Below, piece by piece: positions 24,473-32,837 of a DNA stretch of 64,000 bases. Position numbers and translations under genes: made by a program. A model generated the notes under the pieces. It searched no databases. It saw nothing but the letters and a program-made list of their open reading frames with translations, and was not told the origin of the DNA. The DNA comes from Aphodovivens avicola (GTDB lineage: Bacteria > Actinomycetota > Coriobacteriia > Coriobacteriales > Eggerthellaceae): NCBI GenBank assembly GCA_018712515.1, contig DVGW01000022.1, forward strand, positions 1 to 64,000, written 5' to 3'. Numbering within the stretch: position 1 is the first letter of the stretch; each line of letters opens with the position of its first letter.

Positions 24473-25519
24473 GTGTCTTCGGATAGCGACATCGCCGCCG
24501 GGGCGTGCGGAGGCGCGCGCGGAGCGTCGGAGGGCGGATCTGCGTCCAGGTGCGTCGACGGCGCGTCCGATGCGCGTTTTCTTCCCTCGTCTTGCGAGCT
24601 GTGCCCGCGACGCTGCCTGGCGAACCGTCGTGGCGGCCAACGCGGCGCGTGCGGCGCCTACGGCGGGCTTGTGGTCGCGCGCGCCGCGCTTCATTTCTGG
24701 GAGGAGCCTCCCATCAGCGGCGATGCGGGAAGTGGCACCATCTTCTTCGCCAACTGTCCTCTGCATTGCGTGTACTGCCAAAACGCCGTCATCGCGGCGG
24801 GCAGGGCGGGCGTCCCCGTCTCCATCGATCGCGTCGCGCGTATGTGCAGCGAGCTCGAGGCGCAAGGGGCGCTCAACATCAACTTCGTGACCCCCACGCA
24901 CTACGCCACGCAGGCGCGCGAGGCGGTTCGCCGCGCGCGGGAGGCCGGCATGTCGCTTCCGATCGTGTGGAACACCTCGGGCTACGAGACGGTGGGGGCG
25001 GTCCGCGCGAACGCCGGGACGGTCGATGTCTATCTGACCGATTTCAAGTACGCGTCGAGCACGTTGGCGGCGCGCTATTCCAAGGCGCCCGATTACCCGG
25101 AGGTCGCCCTCGCCGCCTTGGACGAGATGGTCGCCCAGGCCGGCGAGGCGCGCTACGACGAGTTCGAGGGCCAGGTCCGCATGACGCGCGGCGTCGTGGT
25201 GCGCCATCTCATGCTGCCGGACGCGCTGGAGGATTCCAAACGCGTGGTCAGCATGCTCCACGAGCGCTATGGAACGTCGATCCGCCTGTCGATCATGAAC
25301 CAGTACACGCCCGTGCTCGCGGACGCCGCGGCGGCGGGGGATGCGTGGGCGGGCCACGTGCTCGAACGGCACCCCGAGCTCGCCCGGCGCGTGCCCGACG
25401 AGGAGTACGAGCGGCTGCTCGACTTCGCCGACGAGATCGGCGTGGAGGATTACTTCTGGCAGGAGGGCGGCGCGGCCGAGGAGAGCTTCATCCCGCCGTT
25501 CGACCTGACGGGCGTGTGA
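24473..25519 (+). CDS. PflA-like radical SAM protein
   Basis: This 348-residue radical SAM enzyme resembles the uncharacterised pyruvate-formate-lyase-activase-like group. The cluster motif CPLHCVYCQN has C95, C99 and C102 in CxxxCxxC spacing. Before it is a cysteine-rich SCELCPRRCLANRRGGQRGACG region, typical of this subgroup. NFVTPTHYATQAREAV, WNTSGYETV and VYLTDFKYAS follow. No glycyl-radical enzyme is encoded nearby, so the target is unknown. The GTG at 24473 is the first in-frame start, but the first 35 or so residues are low complexity, so the true start could be later. It ends just before a tandem repeat. Confidence 0.78.
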   Translation: MSSDSDIAAGACGGARGASEGGSASRCVDGASDARFLPSSCELCPRRCLANRRGGQRGACGAYGGLVVARAALHFWEEPPISGDAGSGTIFFANCPLHCVYCQNAVIAAGRAGVPVSIDRVARMCSELEAQGALNINFVTPTHYATQAREAVRRAREAGMSLPIVWNTSGYETVGAVRANAGTVDVYLTDFKYASSTLAARYSKAPDYPEVALAALDEMVAQAGEARYDEFEGQVRMTRGVVVRHLMLPDALEDSKRVVSMLHERYGTSIRLSIMNQYTPVLADAAAAGDAWAGHVLERHPELARRVPDEEYERLLDFADEIGVEDYFWQEGGAAEESFIPPFDLTGV

Positions 25520-25541
25520 CGACGCGCGCGATGGGCGCACG

Positions 25542-25637
25542 GCACGCCGAGCCGAGCCATGCGCTATGTGCCCCGCCGCACGCCGAGCCGAGCCATGCGC
25601 CCCGCCGCACGTCGAGCCATGCGCCATGCGCCCCGCC
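25542..25637. repeat. Three imperfect tandem repeats after the radical SAM gene
   Basis: Units of 36, 29 and 31 bp run head to tail, each starting with GCACGYCGAGCC and ending with CCCCGCC. They begin 22 bases after the stop codon at 25519. The units differ mainly by loss or gain of short inner blocks. Confidence 0.75.
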
Positions 25638-25778
25638 GTGTGCCATCTTCTGCATACTGCGCTAATCGCCAGTCTCCTGTAGAGGGGAGGCGTTATTCGC
25701 GCGGCATCTTCCGCCTGCCGCGCACGGCCGGACGCTTTGCGGCCGAGGTGCGCTAATCGCGCGATTTTGCTGCGAACA

Positions 25779-25884
25779 CGCGCTATTTCGGCGAAAAAGG
25801 TCGCAATATTTACCTGCGTGAATAATATGAAATGCCAGATAGAACAGTAAAAATAGCGAACGCCTGAATAATCGAAATAGCGCG
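25779..25884. repeat. 106-bp AT-rich element with 12-bp terminal inverted repeats
   Basis: CGCGCTATTTCG (25779-25790) is exactly inverted as CGAAATAGCGCG (25873-25884). The inside is far richer in A and T than its surroundings. The ends share the AATCGCGCTA / TAGCGCGAAT theme with elements at 34531, 34699 and 60183. There is no open frame inside, and the tRNA gene lies 23 bases downstream. Confidence 0.7.
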
Positions 25885-25907
25885 AATCGGGGCGGCGTGA
25901 AGATGTG

Positions 25908-25982
25908 TGGAGCCAGTGACAGGAATCGAACCTGCAACCCACTGATTACAAATCAGTTGCGCTACCGTTGCGCCACACTGGC
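25908..25982 (-). tRNA. tRNA-Thr (anticodon UGU), CCA encoded
   Basis: The minus strand gives a complete cloverleaf: acceptor GCCAGTG/CACTGGC, D stem GCGC/GCGC, anticodon stem ACTGA/TCAGT with loop TTTGTAA, five-base variable loop, and a T arm with GGTTCGATTCC. The anticodon TGT reads ACA threonine codons. A genomic CCA is present at 25908-25910. Promoter elements lie directly upstream at 26002-26029. Confidence 0.95.
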
Positions 25983-26001
25983 TTAACAAACACGCCCGCG
26001 T

Positions 26002-26029
26002 ATTGTACGTCATCCCGCCCGAAAAGCAA
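26002..26029 (-). promoter_or_regulatory. Promoter of tRNA-Thr
   Basis: On the minus strand TTGCTT (26024-26029) and TACAAT (26002-26007) are 16 bases apart and end 19 bases before the mature 5' end of the tRNA. Confidence 0.6.
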
Positions 26030-26038
26030 AGCCGGCCG

Positions 26039-26345
26039 CCCGGCTTGAAATCCCGGCGCGCCGGTTGGCCTCGGATTGAACAATGGCGAACCGGCTAGTC
26101 TCGGATCAAGCCTGGAGCGCCGGTCGGCTTCGATCCGAGACTCCGGGGCAGGCGCCGACCTGGTCGACGGTTCTGCATGTTGGCCGGCCTCAGATTGAAA
26201 CCTGGCGTGCCCGTTTGCCCGGCTCAGGAGACTCTGCGAGTCTGCTAAGCCTGACCCGAAAGCCCGTTGTGCCTGTCGAGCTTAGCTGGACGGACCGACA
26301 TATTGATCGGCATTGGATTGAAACCCGGCACATCTGCCGGCCTCT
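26039..26345. repeat. Degenerate repeats of about 30 bp between tRNA and QueG-like gene
   Basis: The block is built from variants of a unit with CGGATTGAAACCTGGCG and GCCGGT parts, with some copies inverted or truncated (for instance CTCGGATCAAGCC and GATCCGAGACTCC). Spacing is irregular and there are no equal-length unique spacers. It runs right up to the stop codon of the 26347-27171 gene. No gene is visible in it. Confidence 0.6.
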
Positions 26346-26346
26346 G

Positions 26347-27171
26347 CTAGCGCTTTGGGATCTCGTGCTCGCAGGGGACCTCGGTCTGGCACTTCCCGCA
26401 ACCGTAGCGCGGGGCGTAGACCGGTTTCATCTCGTCGAGGTAGACATGGCAGATCCGGTTGACGCGGCCCCGGTCCGGGATGATGGCGTCGACGGGGCAG
26501 CGGGGCGCGCAGGCGCCGCAGCGGATGCAGTACTCGTACGGGTCCGAATAGGGGCGCGTGTCAGGTTCGATCTCCGCATCGGTGACGAGCCCCAGGAATC
26601 TGCCCGCCACGCCGCGCTCGGTGATGAGGCCGCGGGAAAGGCCGAACGTCCCCAGCCCGGCGACGAACGCCGCATGCCGTTCCGACCAGGTGCTCTCGAA
26701 CATGTAGTCATCGGCGAACTCGGGGTTGGGCACCTGCTTCATGCCGAAGCGATCCGTCTGCATGGGCGCGACGACGCGGGCGCCCCTGTCCTCGAGCCAT
26801 GCCGTCAGCTTCCTCGACATGACGCCGTTGATGTAGTTCTGACCTTCGATCCTGCCGTAGAGCCATTCGGTCGAAGGAGTGTCCTCGCGCCCGCGGTTCG
26901 ACGTGCGCACCTGCTCGGAGAAGGGGAAGAACAGCGAGATGACGCTCTGGGCTCCAAAAAGCCATTCGCGGGGTGCGAGATAGCCCGGCCCGATCACTCC
27001 GGGCTCCTTCATCTTCGTGAAGAGGGGGTCCTCCGCCGCGGCGATGCCGACGAGCGGCTCGTCGAAAAGCAGGATCTCCGCCTGGTCGGGTCGGCGACCT
27101 TCGATCTGGGCGACGGGCGGATCGGCGGCATAGATGTCGGCGATCGCGCGTTCGAGCTCCCTTTTCTCCAT
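26347..27171 (-). CDS. QueG-like 4Fe-4S protein
   Basis: This 274-residue protein resembles epoxyqueuosine-reductase-type ferredoxin proteins. The C-terminal part has a 4Fe-4S ferredoxin block YCIRCGACAPRCPVDAI near residue 220 and a second cysteine group YGCGKCQTEVPCEHEIP at the end. The middle has GQNYINGVMSRKLTAWLEDRG, DRFGMKQVPNPEFAD and AAFVAGLGTFGLSRGLITERG, which fit the QueG fold. It lacks the HEAT-repeat tail of long QueG. The substrate is unproven; Coriobacteria carry many such Fe-S reductase-like proteins of unknown role. It begins at 27171 with AAAGG some bases upstream, and ends at a repeat block. Confidence 0.72.
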   Translation of the reverse strand: MEKRELERAIADIYAADPPVAQIEGRRPDQAEILLFDEPLVGIAAAEDPLFTKMKEPGVIGPGYLAPREWLFGAQSVISLFFPFSEQVRTSNRGREDTPSTEWLYGRIEGQNYINGVMSRKLTAWLEDRGARVVAPMQTDRFGMKQVPNPEFADDYMFESTWSERHAAFVAGLGTFGLSRGLITERGVAGRFLGLVTDAEIEPDTRPYSDPYEYCIRCGACAPRCPVDAIIPDRGRVNRICHVYLDEMKPVYAPRYGCGKCQTEVPCEHEIPKR

Positions 27172-27195
27172 GCTGCCTGCCTTTCGGTTCCCTTC

Positions 27196-27798
27196 CTATG
27201 CGCGTGCGGCTAGCGGGAAGGGGTCGGGGATCGGGTGAACGGCGCTTCTGGCGTAGAAGACGTCTTCCAAGTCGAAGGGCGAGGAGAATTCCCGCTCCCG
27301 GTCGGAAACGAGGTCGATGATGCGGCCCTCCCAGCGGTTGACGGTCACGTCGACGGCGTGCCGGACGGGCGCCGTCGCGGAGGCGGATGCGTCGTTCACG
27401 AACGAGAACTCGGTCGTCTCCACCACCGTCGTCGGCACGAAGTCCTTCGGGGGCTCGGCATGGCCGCCTCCGTCGCTGTTGGCCAGCGCCACCGTCATGG
27501 CGTCGAGGAGGTCATCGCCCGCCCTATAGGAGATCAGCCCCAGGGCGGGATTGAACGCCTGGCGCCTGTTCCGGTCGATGTAGAAGGTGCGCAGGAAACG
27601 CCTGCGCTTCCGGTCCCGCCTCAGCGAGTCGACGAGGAGCAGCACCATCGCGACGACCCAGACGATGACAACGAGCGAGTCGAAGGACGAGGGCATGCCG
27701 AGAAGACCCGGGACAAGCCATGCGGCAAGCGAGGCGAGCGAGAGAAGCGCAAGCGGCAGCAAGCGCGTCATGAGCATTCGTTTGGAGGACACGCTCAT
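27196..27798 (-). CDS. Membrane protein of unknown function, partner of surface protein
   Basis: I do not recognise this 200-residue protein. Two hydrophobic helices lie at about 11-32 and 42-60, separated by a short loop; a basic stretch (SLRRDRKRRRFLRTFYIDRNRR) follows and the remaining 115 residues are soluble. By the positive-inside rule that part should face the cytoplasm. Its start overlaps the end of the stalk-protein gene by four bases, so the two are probably translationally coupled and may form one surface complex. Confidence 0.62.
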   Translation of the reverse strand: MSVSSKRMLMTRLLPLALLSLASLAAWLVPGLLGMPSSFDSLVVIVWVVAMVLLLVDSLRRDRKRRRFLRTFYIDRNRRQAFNPALGLISYRAGDDLLDAMTVALANSDGGGHAEPPKDFVPTTVVETTEFSFVNDASASATAPVRHAVDVTVNRWEGRIIDLVSDREREFSSPFDLEDVFYARSAVHPIPDPFPLAARA

Positions 27799-29315
27799 CG
27801 GCGCCGTCCTTTGCCGCGGTTGCGCAAACGCGAGTCGAGCGAGGACAGGGCGTTGCCGGCCTGGGCCATGGCGATGTTGAGCGCGACGGCGCCCGCCGCG
27901 ACGCCGGCGAGGCCGACGGCTCCGGCGACACGCAAGGCCGTCGATGCGGATTCGCTTAGGGAGCTCTGCGGGGCGGCGACGCCTCCGGACAGGACGTTGT
28001 CCGAAAGTCCCGAAAGCGCCTGGAGGGGCGTCTCGGCATCTTCGATGACCTCGGTTGCAGGGCCGTCCTCGTCAACGCTCGAGGGCTCGGTAGCGGCGGA
28101 GGCGGGCGCGTTCGTCGCTGCCGGCGCGGTCGGAAGCGACGTCAGCGCCTGGCCGGATGCGTGTCCGGCGATCCCGCCGCCCTGCGTCTGCGAAGGTGCT
28201 TCCGCAGCGGCTCCGCCGGAAGGCCCGCCCTGGCCGCCTGCTGCCGTGCTCCCCTCATCGCCGGGGATGGAGGTGTCGCCGGAATCCTCCGCCGAGGGAT
28301 CATCGGGATCGGAAGGGGAGGGATCCTCTGCCGGGACGTCCGGGTCGTCGGGGACCACGGAATCATCCGGATCCTCGGAAGAGCCGGGATCGTCGGGCTG
28401 GGGGTCATCAGGATCGTCGGGCACAGGATCCGGATCGGGTTCCGGTTCCGGATCGACGGGCGCCTCGGGGTCATCGGGCTCCGTCGGATCATCCGGATCG
28501 GGGTCTGCCGGCGTGTCGGGGTCATCGGGGTCCGACGGATCGTCGGGATCGGGGTCTGCCGGCGTGTCGGGGTTATCGGGATTCGACGGCTCGTCGGGAT
28601 CAGGCTCCGGCTCGGGATCAGGATCCGGCTCCGGCTCCACTGGCTCGTCCGGGTCGTCCGGATCAGGATCAGGATCAGGATCCGGTTCCGGTTCCGGATC
28701 GGGCTCAGGCTCGGGCTCGGGATCCGGTTCCGGATCGGGATCGACCGGCTCGTCGGGGTCCGGCGCGATGGCCTTGGGGACGAGCAGGCCGTCGATGTGC
28801 CACACCGTGTCCCATGTCGACAACGCGCTTTTCACCACGTACCACACGACCGTCTGCGTCTCGGGGTCGAAATCGATGCCTTCCTGCGCGCACGCCGCGG
28901 CGATCTGGTCGTCCGTGGGGAAGATCAGGATGCGCTCGTTGATCGATGCGCCGGAAAGGTCGTAGAGCTCTTGGTCGTAGAGATCTCCGCCGTACGCGGC
29001 GAAGTCGGATGCGTCGAAGGCGTCGTCGATGTAGATGCCCGGAGAGTACACGCCGGTGAGGATCTGCTGCAGCTCCTCCTCGTTCTGCGGATAGGAGGCG
29101 GTGTCCTCGTCGACGACGGCGATGAAGAAGCCGACGTCCACCTGGGCGTCGAGGGGCCACAGCCATCGGGCGGATGCGGAGGCGGGGGAGGCCTCGTCGG
29201 CATGCGCCTGCGCGGACGCGAGGGGCAGGATCGAGATGGCGGCGGCAAGCAGCAGGGCGAGCAGGGCCGCCGCCCCGTGGGCGAGGTGACGTATGTTCGC
29301 GTTCGCGTGTTGCAT
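27795..29315 (-). CDS. Secreted surface protein with Pro/Asp/Glu stalk
   Basis: This 506-residue protein has a signal peptide (about 1-40, ending ASAQAHADE), a folded N-terminal domain to about residue 180 (LWPLDAQVDVGFFIAVVDEDT, GVYSPGIYIDDAFDASDFAAYGGDLYD), then a stalk of about 180 residues made of PDPEPDP, DPDDP and PADPDPDDP units, a Gly/Ala/Ser spacer, and a C-terminal hydrophobic helix followed by RLRNRGKGRRR. There is no LPxTG; the end looks like a membrane anchor with a basic stop-transfer. Such stalks hold a binding domain away from the cell wall. The ligand is unknown. Long frames on the opposite strand here arise from the repeats. The following small membrane gene overlaps by four bases. 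Confidence 0.75.
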   Translation of the reverse strand: MQHANANIRHLAHGAAALLALLLAAAISILPLASAQAHADEASPASASARWLWPLDAQVDVGFFIAVVDEDTASYPQNEEELQQILTGVYSPGIYIDDAFDASDFAAYGGDLYDQELYDLSGASINERILIFPTDDQIAAACAQEGIDFDPETQTVVWYVVKSALSTWDTVWHIDGLLVPKAIAPDPDEPVDPDPEPDPEPEPEPDPEPEPDPDPDPDPDDPDEPVEPEPDPDPEPEPDPDEPSNPDNPDTPADPDPDDPSDPDDPDTPADPDPDDPTEPDDPEAPVDPEPEPDPDPVPDDPDDPQPDDPGSSEDPDDSVVPDDPDVPAEDPSPSDPDDPSAEDSGDTSIPGDEGSTAAGGQGGPSGGAAAEAPSQTQGGGIAGHASGQALTSLPTAPAATNAPASAATEPSSVDEDGPATEVIEDAETPLQALSGLSDNVLSGGVAAPQSSLSESASTALRVAGAVGLAGVAAGAVALNIAMAQAGNALSSLDSRLRNRGKGRRR

Positions 29316-29363
29316 CGGGCCTTCGCTTCGTTCGCGGGCGGGCTGCCGCGCCCGCCGGGGCTG

Positions 29364-31277
29364 CTACGACCCTTGTATTGTAGCGAAGATATCCTCGATC
29401 GGCATGGGCTTGGCATAGAAGTAGCCCTGGGCTTCATCAATGCCCAGCGAGCGGATGAGCCTGTCCTGCTCCGCGGTCTCGACGCCCTCGGCGACGGTGG
29501 AGAGCCCCTGCTTGCCGATCATCTCGACCACGGAGCGGTACAGCGCCGCGGCGGATTCGTCCTCCACCGCGTTGTCGAGCAGCGTCTTGTCGATCTTCAG
29601 AACCTTGAACGGCAGGGCCAGCACCGAATCGAGGTTGGCGAATCCCGAGCCGAAATCGTCCATGCACAGCTTCGATCCCGCGCTGCACAGCGTCATGATC
29701 GCCTTCTCCATCTCCTTGCCGTAACGGGTGGACGCCGTTTCGGTGATCTCGAACTGGAACAGCGACGGGTCGACGTTCCAGCGGCGCATGGTCTCGATGG
29801 CATCTGCCGCGAATCCCGTCTCCATGAGCTCGATGGGCGAGAGGTTGATCTTGATCGAAGCGATCCCGCAGGCCGACAGCTCGGCGGCGTGCTTTGATGC
29901 GAACCGGCAGACCGACGCAAGCTGGCAGCGTCCGAGGCGCGCGATGAGCCCCTCGCTTTCGGCCGCCTCGATGAACTCGTCGGCGGGGATCCTCCCCAGC
30001 TCAGGGTGGGTGAGGCGGCTGAGCACCTCGAAGCTGGCGAACCGCTCCTCCTTGAGGGAGTAGATGGGCTGCGCGTAGGTGCTCACGAGCTCGTTCTCGA
30101 CGGCGTGCACCAGGTAGCGGCGCACCTCGCGGTTGCGTCGGAACTCGGCGGCGAGCGCGTGCTGGTCCTCGGGGATCTCGACGCCCGCCTGGATCTTCTC
30201 CACGATGAAGTTCACGTACTGCGTCACGTCCTCGGCGGTGGCGAACGCCTCGAGATCGGAGGTCGCGGCGACGACGACGTCGAGGTCGACCGAGGAGGAG
30301 CCGACGGAATGGGGCTTGGAGAACAGCTCGTTGAGGTCGGCCGTCACGCGGCGGCATTCGCGGCGCGAGAACGTCATGAACGCGAAAGCGGAGCTGCGTA
30401 TGCGGTAGACCTGGCGCGTCCTGCCGATGCGCATCGAGGAGCCCGCGCACAGGCGTATCGCCTCGTCGGTGGCGGAGGATCCGAGGATCGCGTTGAGCGT
30501 CGCCATGTGGCGCAGGACGACGACGATGACGGAGAAGCGGCGGCGGTGCTTGATGAGGTCGGCGGCATGGGCGCGGAACGCAGCGGCGTCGTAGGCGTGC
30601 GTGAGGGAATCCACGAATTCGAACGGGCTGCCGGCGATGACGAACACCGACAGCACCGCCATCGTCAGGCCGAATGAGAGGGGATGAAGCATGCCCGGCG
30701 CCATCTCGATGGCGATGCACGCCATGAGGATGAGCGATGCGCACCAGATCGCCATGGCGTCGAGCGTGCGCAGCATCCTGCGGTGGACGATCGAGTAGAC
30801 GAGGCATGAGAGCGGGTAGAACGCGATGCAGACGTGCACGGCGAGGTAGAGGGATCCCGACGTGACGGCGCCGGCGGCATCGACGCCGATCACCGCGCCC
30901 GTCGCGAACGTGGTGGCGGTCGCGACGATGGCGAGCGCGCAAGGGATCGAGGTGATGATGACGCGCTCGCGGCGCAACGGGGCGTCGCCGCGGCAGAGCA
31001 CGGCGGTGTAGGAGAACAGCAGGTTGGCGGCGATGCATTGGAACACGATGACGGCCGCGCGCAGGGGCGCCGTGGCGGCATCGGCTCCTTCTCCCAGGCA
31101 GGAGACGATGATCGAGCGCGCGAGCCCGGCGACGACGGCGAGGCAGGTCGCGGTGCTGAGCGCGGCGAAGAGCCGGTAGCGGCGGGTTTGGCGCGCGCGG
31201 TAGCCGAGCGTCGCGTAGATGAAGACGAGAACGAGGATCGCGGCGGACGCGATATTGAGCTCGGCGTTCGGCCCCAT
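29364..31277 (-). CDS. Membrane EAL-domain protein, probable c-di-GMP phosphodiesterase
   Basis: This 637-residue protein has about seven membrane helices in residues 1-225, a GGDEF-like region at about 235-375 without the GGDEF motif (FMTFSRREC stands there), and an EAL domain from about 385. The EAL catalytic set looks complete: the glutamate in FEVLSRL, INLSP, FEITET, DDFGSGFANL, LKIDKTLL, AEGVET and AQGYFYAKP. It should hydrolyse cyclic di-GMP to pGpG, with the degenerate GGDEF perhaps sensing GTP or folding only. No active diguanylate cyclase or PilZ protein is in the window. The ATG at 31277 has GAGGAG upstream. Its neighbours encode a surface protein and a DUF262 protein. Confidence 0.85.
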   Translation of the reverse strand: MGPNAELNIASAAILVLVFIYATLGYRARQTRRYRLFAALSTATCLAVVAGLARSIIVSCLGEGADAATAPLRAAVIVFQCIAANLLFSYTAVLCRGDAPLRRERVIITSIPCALAIVATATTFATGAVIGVDAAGAVTSGSLYLAVHVCIAFYPLSCLVYSIVHRRMLRTLDAMAIWCASLILMACIAIEMAPGMLHPLSFGLTMAVLSVFVIAGSPFEFVDSLTHAYDAAAFRAHAADLIKHRRRFSVIVVVLRHMATLNAILGSSATDEAIRLCAGSSMRIGRTRQVYRIRSSAFAFMTFSRRECRRVTADLNELFSKPHSVGSSSVDLDVVVAATSDLEAFATAEDVTQYVNFIVEKIQAGVEIPEDQHALAAEFRRNREVRRYLVHAVENELVSTYAQPIYSLKEERFASFEVLSRLTHPELGRIPADEFIEAAESEGLIARLGRCQLASVCRFASKHAAELSACGIASIKINLSPIELMETGFAADAIETMRRWNVDPSLFQFEITETASTRYGKEMEKAIMTLCSAGSKLCMDDFGSGFANLDSVLALPFKVLKIDKTLLDNAVEDESAAALYRSVVEMIGKQGLSTVAEGVETAEQDRLIRSLGIDEAQGYFYAKPMPIEDIFATIQGS

Positions 31278-31482
31278 CGGCTCCTCTTCTCGGCGGTTGT
31301 CGGGATTCGTTCGGAATCAGTCGGCATTATAGCGCAGCGACCTGCGGATCGGCTCGCCTTTTCCTATCCTGTATGAGGGGATTTCGAAAGAGCCGGACGC
31401 GGGCGGGGTGGCGTGGGCGACGTGGGCGTCGGGCGCGCGCGGGCGGGACGGCGTTGGAAGCCGTGTCCGCCCGCGTCTCCTA

Positions 31483-32505
31483 TCAGAATCCGCCCTGGCT
31501 GGCGCGCGGCGGGACGAGCGTCGTGCGCTTGCCCTTCGCCCAGTCCCACGAGCGGAACTCCTTGGAGCCGGTCATGACGTCATGGGACTTGTAGTTTTCC
31601 GACCACATGAGGCAGAAGTTGCGCAGCTCGACGAGCAGGTCCTCGAGCGGCCCGTCGTACTCGTCCTCGATGTAGGCCTTGAACACGCTGTAGGTCTGGC
31701 TCTTGTCGCGGATGCGCTCCTTGACGAAGCGGATCGTCAGCCACATGCGGATGCCGGCGTTGAGCTTCTCGGAACCCGGATCGTCGCCGAACATGAGCTC
31801 GATCGGCTTCCAGTACTCCTCGTAGAGGCGTTCCTGCTCCTTGCGCCCCTCGGCGATCAGGAGGTAGTTGCGCACCAGGTCGCCGACGGTCAGCGGGGTG
31901 CCGCGCGAGTTGAGCGATTCGAAGATGAGCTGCGGGTTGTCTTCTTTGGTGAGGTTCGCCGAGATCAGCAGGAGCTGCTGCATGCCCGCCCAGAGCTCCT
32001 CGGGCCTGAAACCCTCCTCCTCGGTTTTGCCGCAGAAGAACTCGAAGTTGTCCACGACGCGCTCGGAAACGCGCGGAGGCAGGACGGCGCCGTCGAGCAG
32101 GGCGAACAGCGTCTTGCGGTCGGTGCGCGAGAGGACCAGCTTGTGATCCCCCTCGACGAACAGGTAGTTGTCACGGACGAAGTCGGCGTCGACGGCTCCG
32201 ATCGAGGCACCGGTTTTGCGCAGGTAGCGCTCGAACGCCGCGAGGAGCAGGGTGAGCGTGGCGGTGCGCTGCTGGCCGTCGATGACGGACAGATGCGCGA
32301 TGCCGTCGCCTTCGTCGGGCTCTACGGAGTAGAGCAGCGTGCCGATGAAATGCGTGTTGGACGTGCGGCCGGCGCGCAAGATGTCGCCCCACAGCTCGTC
32401 GCATTGGTCGCGGTTCCACGAATACACGCGCTGGAACACGGGAATGGTGTACTGGGTCTTGCGGGATCCCAGGATGTCGAGGAACATTCTCTGCTCGGTG
32501 ATCAT
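31483..32505 (-). CDS. Stand-alone DUF262 protein (GmrSD N-domain type)
   Basis: This 340-residue protein has the DUF262 ParB-like NTPase fold. Diagnostic blocks are IPVFQRVYSWNRDQCDELW near residue 22 and SVIDGQQRTATLTLLLAAF near residue 74, with NPQLIFESLNSRGTPLTVGDLVRNYLL near residue 191, all strongly conserved in GmrS-like parts of type IV restriction systems and in several phage-defence proteins. The DUF1524 HNH nuclease domain of GmrD is absent here and no candidate adjoins it. The ATG at 32505 follows GGAAGGAGAG; a TTG at 32520 is less likely. About 330 bp upstream to 32837 hold no gene. It could be a solitary defence gene or a remnant; the frame is intact. Confidence 0.8.
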   Translation of the reverse strand: MITEQRMFLDILGSRKTQYTIPVFQRVYSWNRDQCDELWGDILRAGRTSNTHFIGTLLYSVEPDEGDGIAHLSVIDGQQRTATLTLLLAAFERYLRKTGASIGAVDADFVRDNYLFVEGDHKLVLSRTDRKTLFALLDGAVLPPRVSERVVDNFEFFCGKTEEEGFRPEELWAGMQQLLLISANLTKEDNPQLIFESLNSRGTPLTVGDLVRNYLLIAEGRKEQERLYEEYWKPIELMFGDDPGSEKLNAGIRMWLTIRFVKERIRDKSQTYSVFKAYIEDEYDGPLEDLLVELRNFCLMWSENYKSHDVMTGSKEFRSWDWAKGKRTTLVPPRASQGGF

Positions 32506-32837
32506 GCTCTCTCCTTCCAAGGCGCGGCGCCGTGCGCCCGGCTGCCCGATGCTTGCAGTGAACCGGGGGAAAGGATACTGCAGAATCGGAGGCGCGGCGC
32601 GAATTTTCCCATGCGGTCTTTGCGGGAGGGGTCGCCGCGGCCGTTGCGTTTGCCGGCATTCGGGCGTTTGCGGTCCTCGCGTATGGATCTTCGCCCTCGA
32701 CGTTGGGGCTGGCGGGGCGAGGCGGCGCGGATCCCGTTCCTGACCGGGATCGAAGGGGGCGCTCGGTTTCGTTCGGCGGCTTTTTCCGGCGCGGCACCGC
32801 GCCTGGCTTTGAGGCGGGGCTGGCTGACGACCTGCCC

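Noticed and set aside
26039..26345. CRISPR-like array because of ATTGAAAC strings
   Set aside because: Unit lengths are irregular, some copies are inverted, spacers are not unique and equal, and no cas gene is near.
28161..29897. 578-codon open frame opposite the stalk protein and EAL gene
   Set aside because: Its repetitive Ile/Arg/Gly sequence is the reverse reading of the Pro/Asp stalk codons; the minus-strand gene has a signal peptide and coupled neighbour.
29364..31277. Active diguanylate cyclase in the EAL protein
   Set aside because: The GGDEF active-site motif is replaced by an unrelated sequence.
31483..32505. Complete GmrSD type IV restriction system
   Set aside because: Only the DUF262 part is present; no DUF1524 or HNH nuclease region is encoded in it or next to it.
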